The translations under genes were made by a program, and so were the position numbers. The notes under the pieces were generated by a model. It was not told the origin of the DNA, made no database searches, and saw nothing but the letters and a program-made list of their open reading frames with translations. Of a stretch of DNA of 64,000 bases, positions 44,731 to 54,001 are shown piece after piece. Source of the DNA: Prevotella sp. (GTDB lineage Bacteria; Bacillota_I; Bacilli_A; ML615J-28; CAG-313); the NCBI GenBank assembly GCA_023665755.1, contig JAMPDF010000002.1, positions 120,010 to 184,009 on the forward strand, written 5' to 3'. Numbering within the stretch: the stretch's first letter is position 1; every line of letters starts with the position of its first letter.

Positions 44731-45570
44731 ATGATTAAGCTTATTTCAGTAGTGATTGCTATGGTAGTAGCGAGTATCGGTTGTCATTTTGTACCGACCA
44801 CTCAGTCATTTATGACTATCTTAGTATGGCTTGGATTATGTATGGCAGCGATGTTGGTACAAGTGATTTTATTTTTCCTAGTCGCCTTCATCGTGGGTAT
44901 ACCCATTCGAAGAAAAAAAGAGACTTTGCATTATCACCCGTTTTACCGATGGGTGATGTACTGGTATACTCGTTGTTGTCTTTCCTTATTTAATGTAAAG
45001 ATTGTTGCCAAAGGATTAGAAAAATTACCTCAAGATGGACCTTTTGTGATTGTTTCTAATCACTTGTCTAATGTAGATTCAATGGTAATGGATGTTTTGT
45101 TAAAAGATTTTCCTTTGGTATTTGTGACCAAGGAATCCCTTTTTCATATTCCTTTTTTTGGTAAAATCATTCATGGAATTGGGTATTTGAAATTAGAAAG
45201 AGGGAATATACGAAAAGAAGTTGTAACGATTAAAAAAGGAATTTCTTTTTTAAATCAAGGTGAATGTTCAGTAGGAGTGTATCCAGAAGGAACTAGGAAT
45301 TTTACAAGTGAAGTTTTGCTTCCGTTTAAACCAGGATGCTTTCATCTAGCAACGAAAACTCAAAGACCTATTGTAGTTTGTGTGACAACAGGTACAGAAC
45401 AAATCAAATATCATCCCATTTTAAAAAAGCATAAGGTTACTTTTCAAGTCATAGACATTATCGAAGCAAATCGTTATCAGGGTTTAACAACAAGAGAAAT
45501 TGGGGAAAAAATTAGCGAAATGATGATAGAAGAACTAAGTCAATATGAAAAAAAGAATGCAACCAAATAA
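44731..45570 (+). CDS. 1-acyl-sn-glycerol-3-phosphate acyltransferase (PlsC-like)
   Basis: A 279-residue membrane-bound acyltransferase. Two N-terminal hydrophobic helices (about 3-17 and 28-57) precede the catalytic domain with NHLSNVD (110-116, His111 and Asp116 of H-X4-D) and the block III motif YPEGTRN. This is the standard PlsC pattern for making phosphatidic acid. With the preceding diacylglycerol-kinase-type enzyme it could form a phosphatidic acid supply and recycling route. A terminator overlaps the stop codon region. Confidence 0.9.
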   Translation: MIKLISVVIAMVVASIGCHFVPTTQSFMTILVWLGLCMAAMLVQVILFFLVAFIVGIPIRRKKETLHYHPFYRWVMYWYTRCCLSLFNVKIVAKGLEKLPQDGPFVIVSNHLSNVDSMVMDVLLKDFPLVFVTKESLFHIPFFGKIIHGIGYLKLERGNIRKEVVTIKKGISFLNQGECSVGVYPEGTRNFTSEVLLPFKPGCFHLATKTQRPIVVCVTTGTEQIKYHPILKKHKVTFQVIDIIEANRYQGLTTREIGEKISEMMIEELSQYEKKNATK

Positions 45571-45585
45571 TGCATTCTTTTTATT
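45550..45585 (+). terminator. Intrinsic terminator overlapping the PlsC stop
   Basis: AAAAAGAATGCA (45550-45561) pairs with TGCATTCTTTTT (45571-45582). The stop codon lies in the loop. Confidence 0.88.
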
Positions 45586-45618
45586 GTTAGAAAAGATTAG
45601 AAAACAATAGGCTATTGC

Positions 45619-45647
45619 TTGCTAAAAAAAAAGAAGTAATGTATAAT
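45619..45647 (+). promoter_or_regulatory. Promoter of the MATE-fhs pair
   Basis: TTGCTA at 45619-45624 and TATAAT at 45642-45647 with a 17-bp spacer. The predicted start near 45654 lies after an upstream in-frame ATG at 45646, which rules that ATG out. Confidence 0.75.
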
Positions 45648-45675
45648 GTATAAATATTGTCAAAGGAAGAAAAGT

Positions 45676-47049
45676 ATGAAGAAATTTATCGGTAATCAAG
45701 CATTTTATAAATATTTACTCGCTATTGCGATTCCCATTGTACTACAACAATTTATCACTCAATTTGTGGGATTATTGGATAACCTAATGGTAGGACAAGT
45801 TGGAACAAGTGAAATGACAGGAGTATCTATTGCCAATCAGTTATTATTTGTCTTCAATTTAGCTGTTTTTGGAAGTTTATCAGGAGCATCTATTTTTGCA
45901 AGTCAATATTTTGGATCAAAGTCAAAAGAGGGCTATCTAGAAACATTTCGCTTTAAATTATTCGTGGGATGTGTTATCTTCACTGTTTCAACCATCTTAT
46001 TTTTGTGCTTTCATCACAACTTGATTGACTTTTTTATCCATAGTAGAGAAGGAGAAACAACTGATCCGACGGTCGTTTTACAAAGTGGAAAAACATATTT
46101 ACTGATAATGGTTATAGGAAATCTTCCTTTTGTTATCAAAGAGATATATGCTACTTCACTCAGAGAAATGAAAGAGACACTTGTTCCAATGATTAGTGGT
46201 ATTTTGGCTATTTGTATCAACCTCTTTCTCAATTATTTACTCATTTTTGGAAAGTGGGGATGTCCCAAATTAGGAATTACAGGAGCTGCAATTGCTACAA
46301 TTGTGAGCCGGTTTGTAGAAATGTGTATAGTGGTGATTTATACGCATCTCAATATGAAGAGATTTCATTTCTTAAAAGGAGCTTATCAGAGGATTGTCAA
46401 AAAGGAGTCAATTCGAAAATTTTCTCCACAAACTTTATTGCTATTATCCAATGAGATTTTGTGGTCACTAGGTCTAACTTTAATGCTTAGTTGCTATGGA
46501 TATAGGGGGTTGGATAATGTCAGTGCGTTTAATATTTGTAATGTTGCAACGAATGTATTTTTAACCGTGGGTACTGCTATGGGCAATGCTACTGCTATTA
46601 TTTTAGGGTTTAAACTAGGGGCAAATGAATTAGAAGATGCTCATCAATCGAGTTATAAAATACTGGCGTTTTGTGTTTTGGTTACTACCTTATTTGCTAT
46701 ATTGATGGCTATTACAAGTGGTATTCTACCAAAAATTTATCAAACTAGTGATGAAATCAAACATCTTGCGACTGTTTTAATTTTAATTGGAGCCGTCACA
46801 CTACCCGTTCAAGCTTTTAATACCTGTTGTTATTTTACACTAAGAGCAGGTGGAAAAATTGTGCTGACCTTATTTTTTGATGGATTTTATATATGGATAA
46901 TCAAATTGCCGCTTGCTTTTATTTTGGTTCACTATACAATGTTATCCATTCCATTGATTTATTTTATCATTATGGGAATAGATTTATTTAAATCAGTAGT
47001 TGGATATATTCTAGTAGATAAAGGTATTTGGCTGAAAAATATGACATAA
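45676..47049 (+). CDS. MATE-family efflux transporter
   Basis: A 457-residue polytopic protein with about twelve helices. The N-terminal half has LAIAIPIVLQQFITQFVGLL and NLMVGQVGTSEMTGVSIANQ, the VGQ-G pattern of MATE exporters of the NorM/DinF type. The start at 45676 is chosen because AGGAAG lies 7 bp upstream and an earlier in-frame ATG at 45646 overlaps the promoter. The substrate is unknown. It is less similar to the first MATE gene of this window than the two would be as a recent duplication. It lies 23 bp before fhs. Confidence 0.9.
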   Translation: MKKFIGNQAFYKYLLAIAIPIVLQQFITQFVGLLDNLMVGQVGTSEMTGVSIANQLLFVFNLAVFGSLSGASIFASQYFGSKSKEGYLETFRFKLFVGCVIFTVSTILFLCFHHNLIDFFIHSREGETTDPTVVLQSGKTYLLIMVIGNLPFVIKEIYATSLREMKETLVPMISGILAICINLFLNYLLIFGKWGCPKLGITGAAIATIVSRFVEMCIVVIYTHLNMKRFHFLKGAYQRIVKKESIRKFSPQTLLLLSNEILWSLGLTLMLSCYGYRGLDNVSAFNICNVATNVFLTVGTAMGNATAIILGFKLGANELEDAHQSSYKILAFCVLVTTLFAILMAITSGILPKIYQTSDEIKHLATVLILIGAVTLPVQAFNTCCYFTLRAGGKIVLTLFFDGFYIWIIKLPLAFILVHYTMLSIPLIYFIIMGIDLFKSVVGYILVDKGIWLKNMT

Positions 47050-47072
47050 AATAAAGAAAAGGAGAGATGATT

Positions 47073-48740
47073 ATGTTGACGGATATTCAAATTGCTCAAT
47101 CCATTGAGCCTAAAAAAATAGATGAAATTGCGAAAACTGCTCAAATTGATTTGAAATATATAGAGCGTTATGGCAATTATAAAGCAAAAGTAGATTTATC
47201 TTTATTAAAAGAAAATCAAAATCCAAATGGAAAATTAATCCTCGTTACCGCAATTACACCAACGCCTGCAGGTGAAGGAAAAACAACCACCACCATTGGC
47301 CTTGCTGATGGATTAAAACGAATTGGTAAAAATGTTATGGTGGCTTTACGAGAACCTTCACTTGGGCCTGTATTTGGTATCAAAGGTGGGGCTGCAGGGG
47401 GAGGATATGCTCAAGTCATTCCTATGGAAGATATCAATTTACATTTCACGGGTGATTTTCATGCGATTGGTGCTGCGAATAATTTACTTGCGGCGATGCT
47501 AGATAATCATATTTATCAAGGCAACACTTTAGGGATTGACCCTGCTCAAATTACGTGGAAACGTTGTGTGGATATGAATGATCGTCAACTTCGGTTTATC
47601 ACTGATGGCCAAGGTGGAAAATTCAATGGAGTAGAACGAACTGATGGTTATGACATCACTGTTGCATCTGAGGTAATGGCCATTTTATGTCTGGCTACAT
47701 CTATGACCGATTTAAAAATGCGCCTAGGGCGAATTATTGTAGGCTATACATATGATCATCAGCCTATTACCGCGCATGATTTAAAAGCAGAAGGGGCGAT
47801 GGCTGCTCTATTAAAAGATGCTTTAAAACCAAATTTAGTTCAAACCTTAGAAGGAACGCCTGCTTTGGTACATGGAGGACCATTTGCTAATATTGCTCAT
47901 GGTTGCAATTCTATTATGGCAACACGTATGGCACTTAAATTAGCTGATTATACAGTAACAGAAGCTGGTTTTGGAGCAGACCTAGGCGCAGAAAAATTTT
48001 TGGATATCAAATGTAGAGTTAGTGGTCTACGCCCTGATGCGGTAGTCATTGTTGCAACTGTTCGGGCATTAAAAATGCACGGAGGAATGCAAAAAGAAGA
48101 ACTCGCAAAGGAAAATCTAGAAGCTCTTGAAAAGGGAATTCCTAATCTATTGCGTCACGTTTCTAATATTCAAAATGTATATCACTTACCATCTGTAGTG
48201 GCAATTAATCGTTTTCCAACGGATACCGATCAAGAAATAGACTTAATTATTCAAAAATGTAAGGCACTAGGTGTGAATGTGCGTTTATCCACTGTTTGGG
48301 CAGATGGTGGAAAAGGGGGAATAGAGCTTGCTGAAGAGGTTGTAGCATTGTGTGAAAAAACCAATGCGTTTACTTATAGCTATGAGGATCAGTTATCTAT
48401 TTATGAAAAAATTGAAGCTATCGTTCAAAAAATATATGGGGGTAGTGGAATCAAAGTATTAAAATCGGCCCAAGCACAAATAGAACAATTGACCGCTTTG
48501 GGTTTTGGTCATTTGCCTATTTGTATAGCCAAAACCCAATATAGTTTTTCGGATGATGCTAGTTTGCTTGGTGCACCCGATGATTTTATTGTTACTATTC
48601 GCAATGTCAAAATCAGTGCAGGGGCAGGATTTATTGTTGTATTAACGGGAAAAATTATGACCATGCCAGGTTTACCTAAAGTGCCAGCCGCAGAGCAGAT
48701 TGATGTAGATGAAGATGGTACTATTCATGGTTTATTTTAA
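47073..48740 (+). CDS. fhs: Formate-tetrahydrofolate ligase
   Basis: A 555-residue enzyme, normal for the family. The ATP-binding loop TPAGEGKTTTTIGL (near residue 68) and the motifs LREPSLGPVFGIKGGAAGGG and FTGDFHAI are classic. It joins formate and tetrahydrofolate with ATP to give 10-formyl-THF for purine and fMet synthesis, in the cytoplasm. The start at 47073 has GGAGAG seven bases upstream; the ATG at 47067 is too close to it. No purine genes lie directly next to it, but purB-purA follow a few kilobases later. The gene is likely co-transcribed with the MATE transporter. Confidence 0.97.
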   Translation: MLTDIQIAQSIEPKKIDEIAKTAQIDLKYIERYGNYKAKVDLSLLKENQNPNGKLILVTAITPTPAGEGKTTTTIGLADGLKRIGKNVMVALREPSLGPVFGIKGGAAGGGYAQVIPMEDINLHFTGDFHAIGAANNLLAAMLDNHIYQGNTLGIDPAQITWKRCVDMNDRQLRFITDGQGGKFNGVERTDGYDITVASEVMAILCLATSMTDLKMRLGRIIVGYTYDHQPITAHDLKAEGAMAALLKDALKPNLVQTLEGTPALVHGGPFANIAHGCNSIMATRMALKLADYTVTEAGFGADLGAEKFLDIKCRVSGLRPDAVVIVATVRALKMHGGMQKEELAKENLEALEKGIPNLLRHVSNIQNVYHLPSVVAINRFPTDTDQEIDLIIQKCKALGVNVRLSTVWADGGKGGIELAEEVVALCEKTNAFTYSYEDQLSIYEKIEAIVQKIYGGSGIKVLKSAQAQIEQLTALGFGHLPICIAKTQYSFSDDASLLGAPDDFIVTIRNVKISAGAGFIVVLTGKIMTMPGLPKVPAAEQIDVDEDGTIHGLF

Positions 48741-48761
48741 ATAGGAAAAAATTGAAAAAAC

Positions 48762-48830
48762 AAAAAGCTTTTCTAGCCTCAAAATTTGATCAACATCAGT
48801 TGAAAATGAGACTGGGAAAGCTTTTTATAT
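48762..48830. terminator. Long-stem terminator between convergent fhs and histidine phosphatase
   Basis: AAAAAGCTTTTCTAG (48762-48776) pairs with CTGGGAAAGCTTTTT (48812-48826) over about 15 bp with G-T pairs, then T-rich sequence. The minus-strand gene stops at 48836, so it may act for both strands. Confidence 0.75.
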
Positions 48831-48835
48831 TCTTT

Positions 48836-49402
48836 TTATTGGTTAAATTGATAATGAACTATTTCTTGATGATCAATCTCAATCCAGTTTAGATTGCCAT
48901 TTTCTAAAAAAGATTGGAAAGTTAATCTAGAATCCAAAGTAGTAAATAGTGCTTTGATAAAATGGGAATGGGTAACAATCAAAATATGTTTTCCTTCATA
49001 AAGAGAAGCAATCTCAAGAATTTCTTGTCTAGCTCTAGCTTGAATAGTAGAAGTGCTTTCCATTCCAGCATATTCATCTTTTAGAATTTTTTCATATACA
49101 GCTGGAGTGATTTCTAAACCTTCAGCGCTACCAAATTCCCTTTCAATCAACTGATTGCGTTTGATGATAGGGACATCGATTTGTAGTGTTTTTTGAATGA
49201 TTTGGGCAGATTCATAGGCTCTAGATAAAGGGCTAGATAACACAATATCCCACTGAATAGGGTAGGTGCTTAATCGTTTTGCGGTATGCATCAATTGCAT
49301 TCTTCCAGTGTCATTTAAGGGTTGATCTAGTCTACCTTGAATCAAATGAGATTGATTCCAATTGGTTTGACCATGCCGAATTAAACAAATGATGGTTTTC
49401 AT
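48836..49402 (-). CDS. Histidine phosphatase (phosphoglycerate-mutase-like)
   Basis: A 188-residue enzyme of the histidine phosphatase superfamily. The catalytic RHG motif appears in IRHGQTNWNQ near the N-terminus (Arg-His-Gly), with the second histidine in VTHSHFIKALF and the SPLSRAYESA motif in between. Members include cofactor-dependent phosphoglycerate mutases and broad phosphatases; the short length favours a phosphatase such as PhoE/CobC type. The start at 49402 has GGAGGC just before it. The open frame extends further upstream but that part has no coding character. It is the only gene of its transcript and faces away from the GHKL gene. Confidence 0.9.
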   Translation of the reverse strand: MKTIICLIRHGQTNWNQSHLIQGRLDQPLNDTGRMQLMHTAKRLSTYPIQWDIVLSSPLSRAYESAQIIQKTLQIDVPIIKRNQLIEREFGSAEGLEITPAVYEKILKDEYAGMESTSTIQARARQEILEIASLYEGKHILIVTHSHFIKALFTTLDSRLTFQSFLENGNLNWIEIDHQEIVHYQFNQ

Positions 49403-49502
49403 TTTTGCCTCCGTTTCATTTGAAAAAGGATTGATTCTTTTATAAAAGATAATGCAATCTTTCTTACTATTATACCATAAAAAACATAAATGCTTAAATG
49501 AT

Positions 49503-49531
49503 TTGAAAAAAAAAGAAGAATTTGATATACT
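49503..49531 (+). promoter_or_regulatory. Promoter of the GHKL ATPase gene
   Basis: TTGAAA at 49503-49508 and TATACT at 49526-49531 with a 17-bp spacer. A minus-strand -10 (TATAAT at 49469-49474) for the histidine phosphatase lies beside it. Confidence 0.8.
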
Positions 49532-49573
49532 AAATAGGTCTAATTTGTAGAAAAAATAGGGAAGGTATAGTTT

Positions 49574-51346
49574 ATGAAGTTTAATTTTAAGAATCGTGTA
49601 CGTAATTTTAAGTTTTCGGCAAATGAAATCTTTGTCCCATTGCATGAGGCCATCATGAACTCTATCCAATCTATTGAAGAAAAAGGAAACTTTGAAGAAG
49701 CCTTTATCCATATTCGTATTGAACGAGATAGTTACCGAATTGCTGGATTTACATCTGGTATTTTTGCGATTGAGATTGTGGATAATGGTATAGGATTTGT
49801 TACACATAACTATGAATCCTTTTGTACAAGTGATTCTGATTATAAAGTAGAAATCGGGGGAAAGGGTGTAGGCAGAATCAATTGGTTAAAAGCATTTGAA
49901 ATGGTCGAGGTACATAGTGTATATGAAGAAAATCATACCCTATATGAACGGCATTTCCATTTTAACATAGACGATGAGATTCATGATGAAACCATTCGTA
50001 ATGTAGATGAACAAACACCTATTGAAACCAAAATTACGCTCATTAACTTGAAACAAGATTATAGAAGTGCAACTGAAATTTCTCTAAAAGAAATTGCTTT
50101 AAAAGTCATTGAACACTTTGCTACCTATTTTGTAATAGGTGCTATGCCTAAGATGATTATTGAAGATGAAATTGATCAAATTAATTTAAATGAATTTTTT
50201 GAAAAAGAAAAGTTCATTGAAACAAAAAATGAAATTGTTACATCCAATAATAAAGTATTTAACATTCGACATGTCTTTTTAAATGCCAGCCCTAATGCGA
50301 AACATAAAATATATATTTGTGCTCAAAATCGGGTTGTATGTAGTTATGATGTGATGAATATAGAAGACTTACCAAGCACCTTTTTGATTAATGATAAAAA
50401 AGCGATTTATCAGTGCTATGTTCATGGAGAATTTTTAGATAATGATGTCAATAGTGAAAGAACTTATTTTAGCAATATCATATTTGAACAAGAACAAGAT
50501 AGCGATAAACCACATTTTGAACTAGCCATTAATTTGTATGAGGCTGTATACAATCAAATTCATGTTTTTTTAATGGGCTATTTAGAACCAATGCGAGAAA
50601 TTCGTGACACTAAAATCAGCGAATATATTGAGCACTATTCACCACAATATAAGTATTTAGAAAAATATGCCAAAAAGGAATTACAAAATATTTCTTATGC
50701 CATCGCATCTAATCCAGACAAATTGGCAATGGAATTGGATAAATTAGGAAATAAATTTAATATCAAACATAAACATCAAATTGGTAAAACATTACAAGAC
50801 GCAAGTGAACAAGCCAAAGATAAATTACTGTCATTAGTTGGACCACTATCAGAAAATTTAAGGAGTGAGTTTGCTAATTTTGTATTCAATCGTCATGCAA
50901 CAGTAGATATCTTTGAACGTATTTTAGCATTGGAACCAACGCTTGTAGATATAGTACAACAATTTTTCTTGGTTCAAAATGATGTAACATCTGACGAAAC
51001 AAATCTTTGGTTAGTAGATGAGCGCTTGAGCTATCGCTTTGATTGTAAATATTTTGATGAATCCTCTTTTGTATGCTATGTTAATGAACTAGAATCTTCC
51101 GCTATCGCCATTTATTTTGTAGATCCCAAACAAATTCGTTTCCATCCATCGGATAATCCAGTTGCTTCTTTTCAAAAGCAACTCAAACAAATGGATATGG
51201 ACAAAACAGTACAATTCACTTCATATATCATTGTGAGTGATGCATTTGGTTTGATATCGGAAGGTTGGGTTGAAAAGGATATGGTTGTCTTGACCTATCA
51301 AGATATGATTGAACGAGCGAAAAGAAAAGAAGCAAATTTCAAATAG
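49574..51346 (+). CDS. Orphan GHKL (HSP90-like) ATPase
   Basis: A 590-residue protein. The N-terminal GHKL domain has the N-box EAIMNSIQ (Glu25, Asn29), G1 box DNGIGF (70-75) and G2 box GGKGVGR (95-101), the ATP-binding set of HSP90, MutL and histidine kinases. No histidine-kinase phosphoacceptor and no HSP90 middle domain are visible. The middle region is long and helical. Near residue 475 the motif LWLVDERLSY resembles a C-terminal domain seen in ATP-binding proteins of mobile or defence contexts, where a nuclease-like acidic core follows; a clear E-x-K core is not seen here. It stands alone with its own promoter between a histidine phosphatase and purB. The function is unknown; a defence or DNA-related role is a guess. 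Confidence 0.75.
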   Translation: MKFNFKNRVRNFKFSANEIFVPLHEAIMNSIQSIEEKGNFEEAFIHIRIERDSYRIAGFTSGIFAIEIVDNGIGFVTHNYESFCTSDSDYKVEIGGKGVGRINWLKAFEMVEVHSVYEENHTLYERHFHFNIDDEIHDETIRNVDEQTPIETKITLINLKQDYRSATEISLKEIALKVIEHFATYFVIGAMPKMIIEDEIDQINLNEFFEKEKFIETKNEIVTSNNKVFNIRHVFLNASPNAKHKIYICAQNRVVCSYDVMNIEDLPSTFLINDKKAIYQCYVHGEFLDNDVNSERTYFSNIIFEQEQDSDKPHFELAINLYEAVYNQIHVFLMGYLEPMREIRDTKISEYIEHYSPQYKYLEKYAKKELQNISYAIASNPDKLAMELDKLGNKFNIKHKHQIGKTLQDASEQAKDKLLSLVGPLSENLRSEFANFVFNRHATVDIFERILALEPTLVDIVQQFFLVQNDVTSDETNLWLVDERLSYRFDCKYFDESSFVCYVNELESSAIAIYFVDPKQIRFHPSDNPVASFQKQLKQMDMDKTVQFTSYIIVSDAFGLISEGWVEKDMVVLTYQDMIERAKRKEANFK

Positions 51347-51418
51347 AATCAAATGGATTGTGGGGCAATGGCCTTTTCAAATCCTATCTAATAAAAATCA
51401 GTAGAATCAGGTGAAAAT

Positions 51419-52708
51419 ATGATAGAAAGATATGCAAGGAAACCGTTACAAGTACTTTGGAGTGATGCTACTCGTTTTCAACATTTACTAGAAGTAGAAT
51501 TGGCGAGTACAGAAGCATTTGCTCATTTAGGAATTGTACCTATAGAAGATTATCAAGCCATGAAACAAAAGGCTACATTTTCTTTAGAACGCTTGTATGA
51601 ACTAGAACAAATTACCCATCACGATGTTATTGCCTTTACAAAAGCAGTTCGTGAAAACTTAGGTGAAGAAGGCAAGTGGCTACATTATGGTTTAACTAGC
51701 ACGGATGTAGTAGATACTGCACAGGGTCTTACAATCAAAAAAGTAAATGATATATTAGAAACAGATATAGAGCAATTGTTGGATATATTGCTTCAAAAAG
51801 CCAAACAATATAAGTTTACGCCTTGTATGGGGCGTACCCATGGAATACATGCGGAAGTCACTTCGTTTGGTTTAAAATGGGCACTATGGCTAGATGAGAT
51901 GAGACGCAATCTTGATCGATTTCATCAAGCAAGAGCCCAGATAGAAGTAGGTAAAATTAGTGGTGCTGTGGGGAACTTTGCCAATACTCCCAAAGAGGTT
52001 GAAGAATATGTTTGTCAAAAACTTGGACTTGGATTTGCAGACATTTCCACACAAGTACTCTCTCGAGATAGACATACTCAATATTTATATGCGCTAGCAC
52101 AAATTGCATCAACCATCGAAAAAATAGCTACAGAAATTCGGCATCTATCAAGAAGTGAAGTCAAAGAAGTCGAAGAATATTTTGCGAAAGGTCAAAAAGG
52201 ATCAAGCGCAATGCCACACAAACGTAACCCAATTGCATCTGAGAATATGTGTGGAGTAGCAAGAGTTGTGATTGCCTATTTGCAAGTTGGATTTGAAAAT
52301 AACATTTTATGGCATGAAAGGGATATCAGCCATTCTTCTGCGGAAAGAATCGTCTTAGCAGATGCAACCACTTTAGTCGACTATATGTTATGTAGGTATA
52401 CCAAAGTGCTAGAAAATCTAACTGTATTTGAAGATCAAATGTTACAAAATATTCAATTGACACAAGGGTCAGTATTTTCAGGCCGAGTGGTTAATGCATT
52501 AGTCGAAAAAGGAATGGATAGATATATAGCATATGATTTGGTTCAAGAACAAGCGATGATAGCTTTATCTACCCACCAACCCTTATTAGAGTTATTGAAA
52601 CATACACAAGTAGCTGATATGTTGCAACAAGATTTAGAGGCTTGCTTTGACCCAACATATTATTTAAGAGGAGTAGACTCAATTTATGAGCGTCTAGGAT
52701 TGGAGTAA
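51419..52708 (+). CDS. purB: Adenylosuccinate lyase
   Basis: A 429-residue enzyme of the fumarase/aspartase superfamily. The signature loop SSAMPHKRNP and the catalytic TGLTSTDV and GRTHGIHAE segments identify PurB, which cleaves SAICAR and adenylosuccinate with release of fumarate in purine synthesis. Length is standard. A GGTGA site lies 5 bp upstream. It is followed 3 bp later by purA, so the two steps from IMP to AMP are co-expressed. No promoter was clear in the 72-bp gap before it. Confidence 0.97.
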   Translation: MIERYARKPLQVLWSDATRFQHLLEVELASTEAFAHLGIVPIEDYQAMKQKATFSLERLYELEQITHHDVIAFTKAVRENLGEEGKWLHYGLTSTDVVDTAQGLTIKKVNDILETDIEQLLDILLQKAKQYKFTPCMGRTHGIHAEVTSFGLKWALWLDEMRRNLDRFHQARAQIEVGKISGAVGNFANTPKEVEEYVCQKLGLGFADISTQVLSRDRHTQYLYALAQIASTIEKIATEIRHLSRSEVKEVEEYFAKGQKGSSAMPHKRNPIASENMCGVARVVIAYLQVGFENNILWHERDISHSSAERIVLADATTLVDYMLCRYTKVLENLTVFEDQMLQNIQLTQGSVFSGRVVNALVEKGMDRYIAYDLVQEQAMIALSTHQPLLELLKHTQVADMLQQDLEACFDPTYYLRGVDSIYERLGLE

Positions 52709-52711
52709 AAA

Positions 52712-53989
52712 ATGAAAAAAGCAGTAGTAGTAGGTACCCAATGGGGTGATGAAGGAAAAGGAAAAATTACCAATTATTTGAGTCAACAAGCTGATATCGT
52801 TGTTCGCTATCAAGGAGGGGACAATGCAGGACATTCTATTCAATTTGATGGCACAAAATATGCGTTACATGTGATTCCATCAGGTGTATTTTATGCGCAT
52901 ATTCGAAATGTACTAGGAAATGGAGTTGTACTCAATCCAAAGACTTTCGTAGAAGAAGTAACGAAGTTAAAACAACAAGGATTTACTTGTGAAAATTTAT
53001 ATATTAGTGACCGTGCTCACGTCATTTTTGATTATCATAAAATAGTTGATGGGTTGCAAGAAGTCGCTTTAGGCGAACGTAAAATTGGTACAACTAAAAA
53101 AGGAATTGGACCTACATATACCGATAAAGTAGCTCGGTCAGGTATTCGAGTAGGTGATTTTGTTAGTGATGATTTTGAGACCATATATAAGACCGCATTG
53201 AAGCAAAAAAATGCTGAAATCATCCGCCTTGGTGGTGAGCCCTTGGATGTCGAAGAAAGTTACCAAGAATATCAGGCATTAGCAGATATCATTAGACCCT
53301 ATGTAGTAGATACAGTGGTAATGCTCAATGAGGCTGTAAAGCAAAATCAAAAGATATTATTTGAAGGTGCACAAGGGGCACTACTAGACATTGATTTTGG
53401 AACATATCCATATGTAACCTCCTCTAACCCATCAGGTGGTGGCGTTTGTGTAGGTAGTGGGATTGGTCCAACCGCTATTCAAGATGTTATTGGGGTTGCC
53501 AAAGCTTATGCAACACGGGTAGGTAGTGGTGCTTTCCCAACAGAATTTGAAGATGACATCGCCAAAAGAATTCGGGAAACGGCTCATGAATATGGTACAA
53601 CAACCAAACGGCCAAGAAGAATTGGTTGGCTTGATGCGGTGGTGCTCAAATATAGTACAATGATTAATGGATTAACGGGAATTTCTCTAATGCTATTAGA
53701 TGTTTTATCGGGAATTGAAACCCTAAAGGTTTGTACAGCTTATGAGTTAAATGGAAAGAAAATAGAAAGCGTTCCTGCTAGAATTTCTGATTTTGAAGCT
53801 TGTAAGCCTATCTATGAAACACTTCCTGGCTGGTGTGAGGATTTATCTCAAATCAAAACTTATGAAGACTTGCCAGCAAATGCAAAGGGATATATCGCTT
53901 TTATTGAAAAAATAACAGGCGTTCCAGTAGTAATGGTTTCGGTTGGACCAGATATCAATCAAACGATTATTCGACGAAAAGTCATGTAA
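52712..53989 (+). CDS. purA: Adenylosuccinate synthetase
   Basis: A 425-residue enzyme. The GTP-binding GTQWGDEGKGK loop at the start, and GPTYTDKVAR, YVTSSNPSGGG and TTTKRPRRIGW motifs are diagnostic. It makes adenylosuccinate from IMP, aspartate and GTP. The gene starts 3 bp after purB with GGAG upstream, and is followed by an FAD enzyme and hpt. Confidence 0.98.
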   Translation: MKKAVVVGTQWGDEGKGKITNYLSQQADIVVRYQGGDNAGHSIQFDGTKYALHVIPSGVFYAHIRNVLGNGVVLNPKTFVEEVTKLKQQGFTCENLYISDRAHVIFDYHKIVDGLQEVALGERKIGTTKKGIGPTYTDKVARSGIRVGDFVSDDFETIYKTALKQKNAEIIRLGGEPLDVEESYQEYQALADIIRPYVVDTVVMLNEAVKQNQKILFEGAQGALLDIDFGTYPYVTSSNPSGGGVCVGSGIGPTAIQDVIGVAKAYATRVGSGAFPTEFEDDIAKRIRETAHEYGTTTKRPRRIGWLDAVVLKYSTMINGLTGISLMLLDVLSGIETLKVCTAYELNGKKIESVPARISDFEACKPIYETLPGWCEDLSQIKTYEDLPANAKGYIAFIEKITGVPVVMVSVGPDINQTIIRRKVM

Positions 53990-54001
53990 GGAGAATCATC
54001 T

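Noticed and set aside
45646..45675. Upstream start of the second MATE gene
   Set aside because: The ATG at 45646 overlaps the -10 hexamer and has no ribosome site.
48836..49807. 323-residue version of the histidine phosphatase
   Set aside because: The extra 135 residues have no domain and cross the promoter region and the start of the GHKL gene; the RHG motif and GGAGG place the start at 49402.
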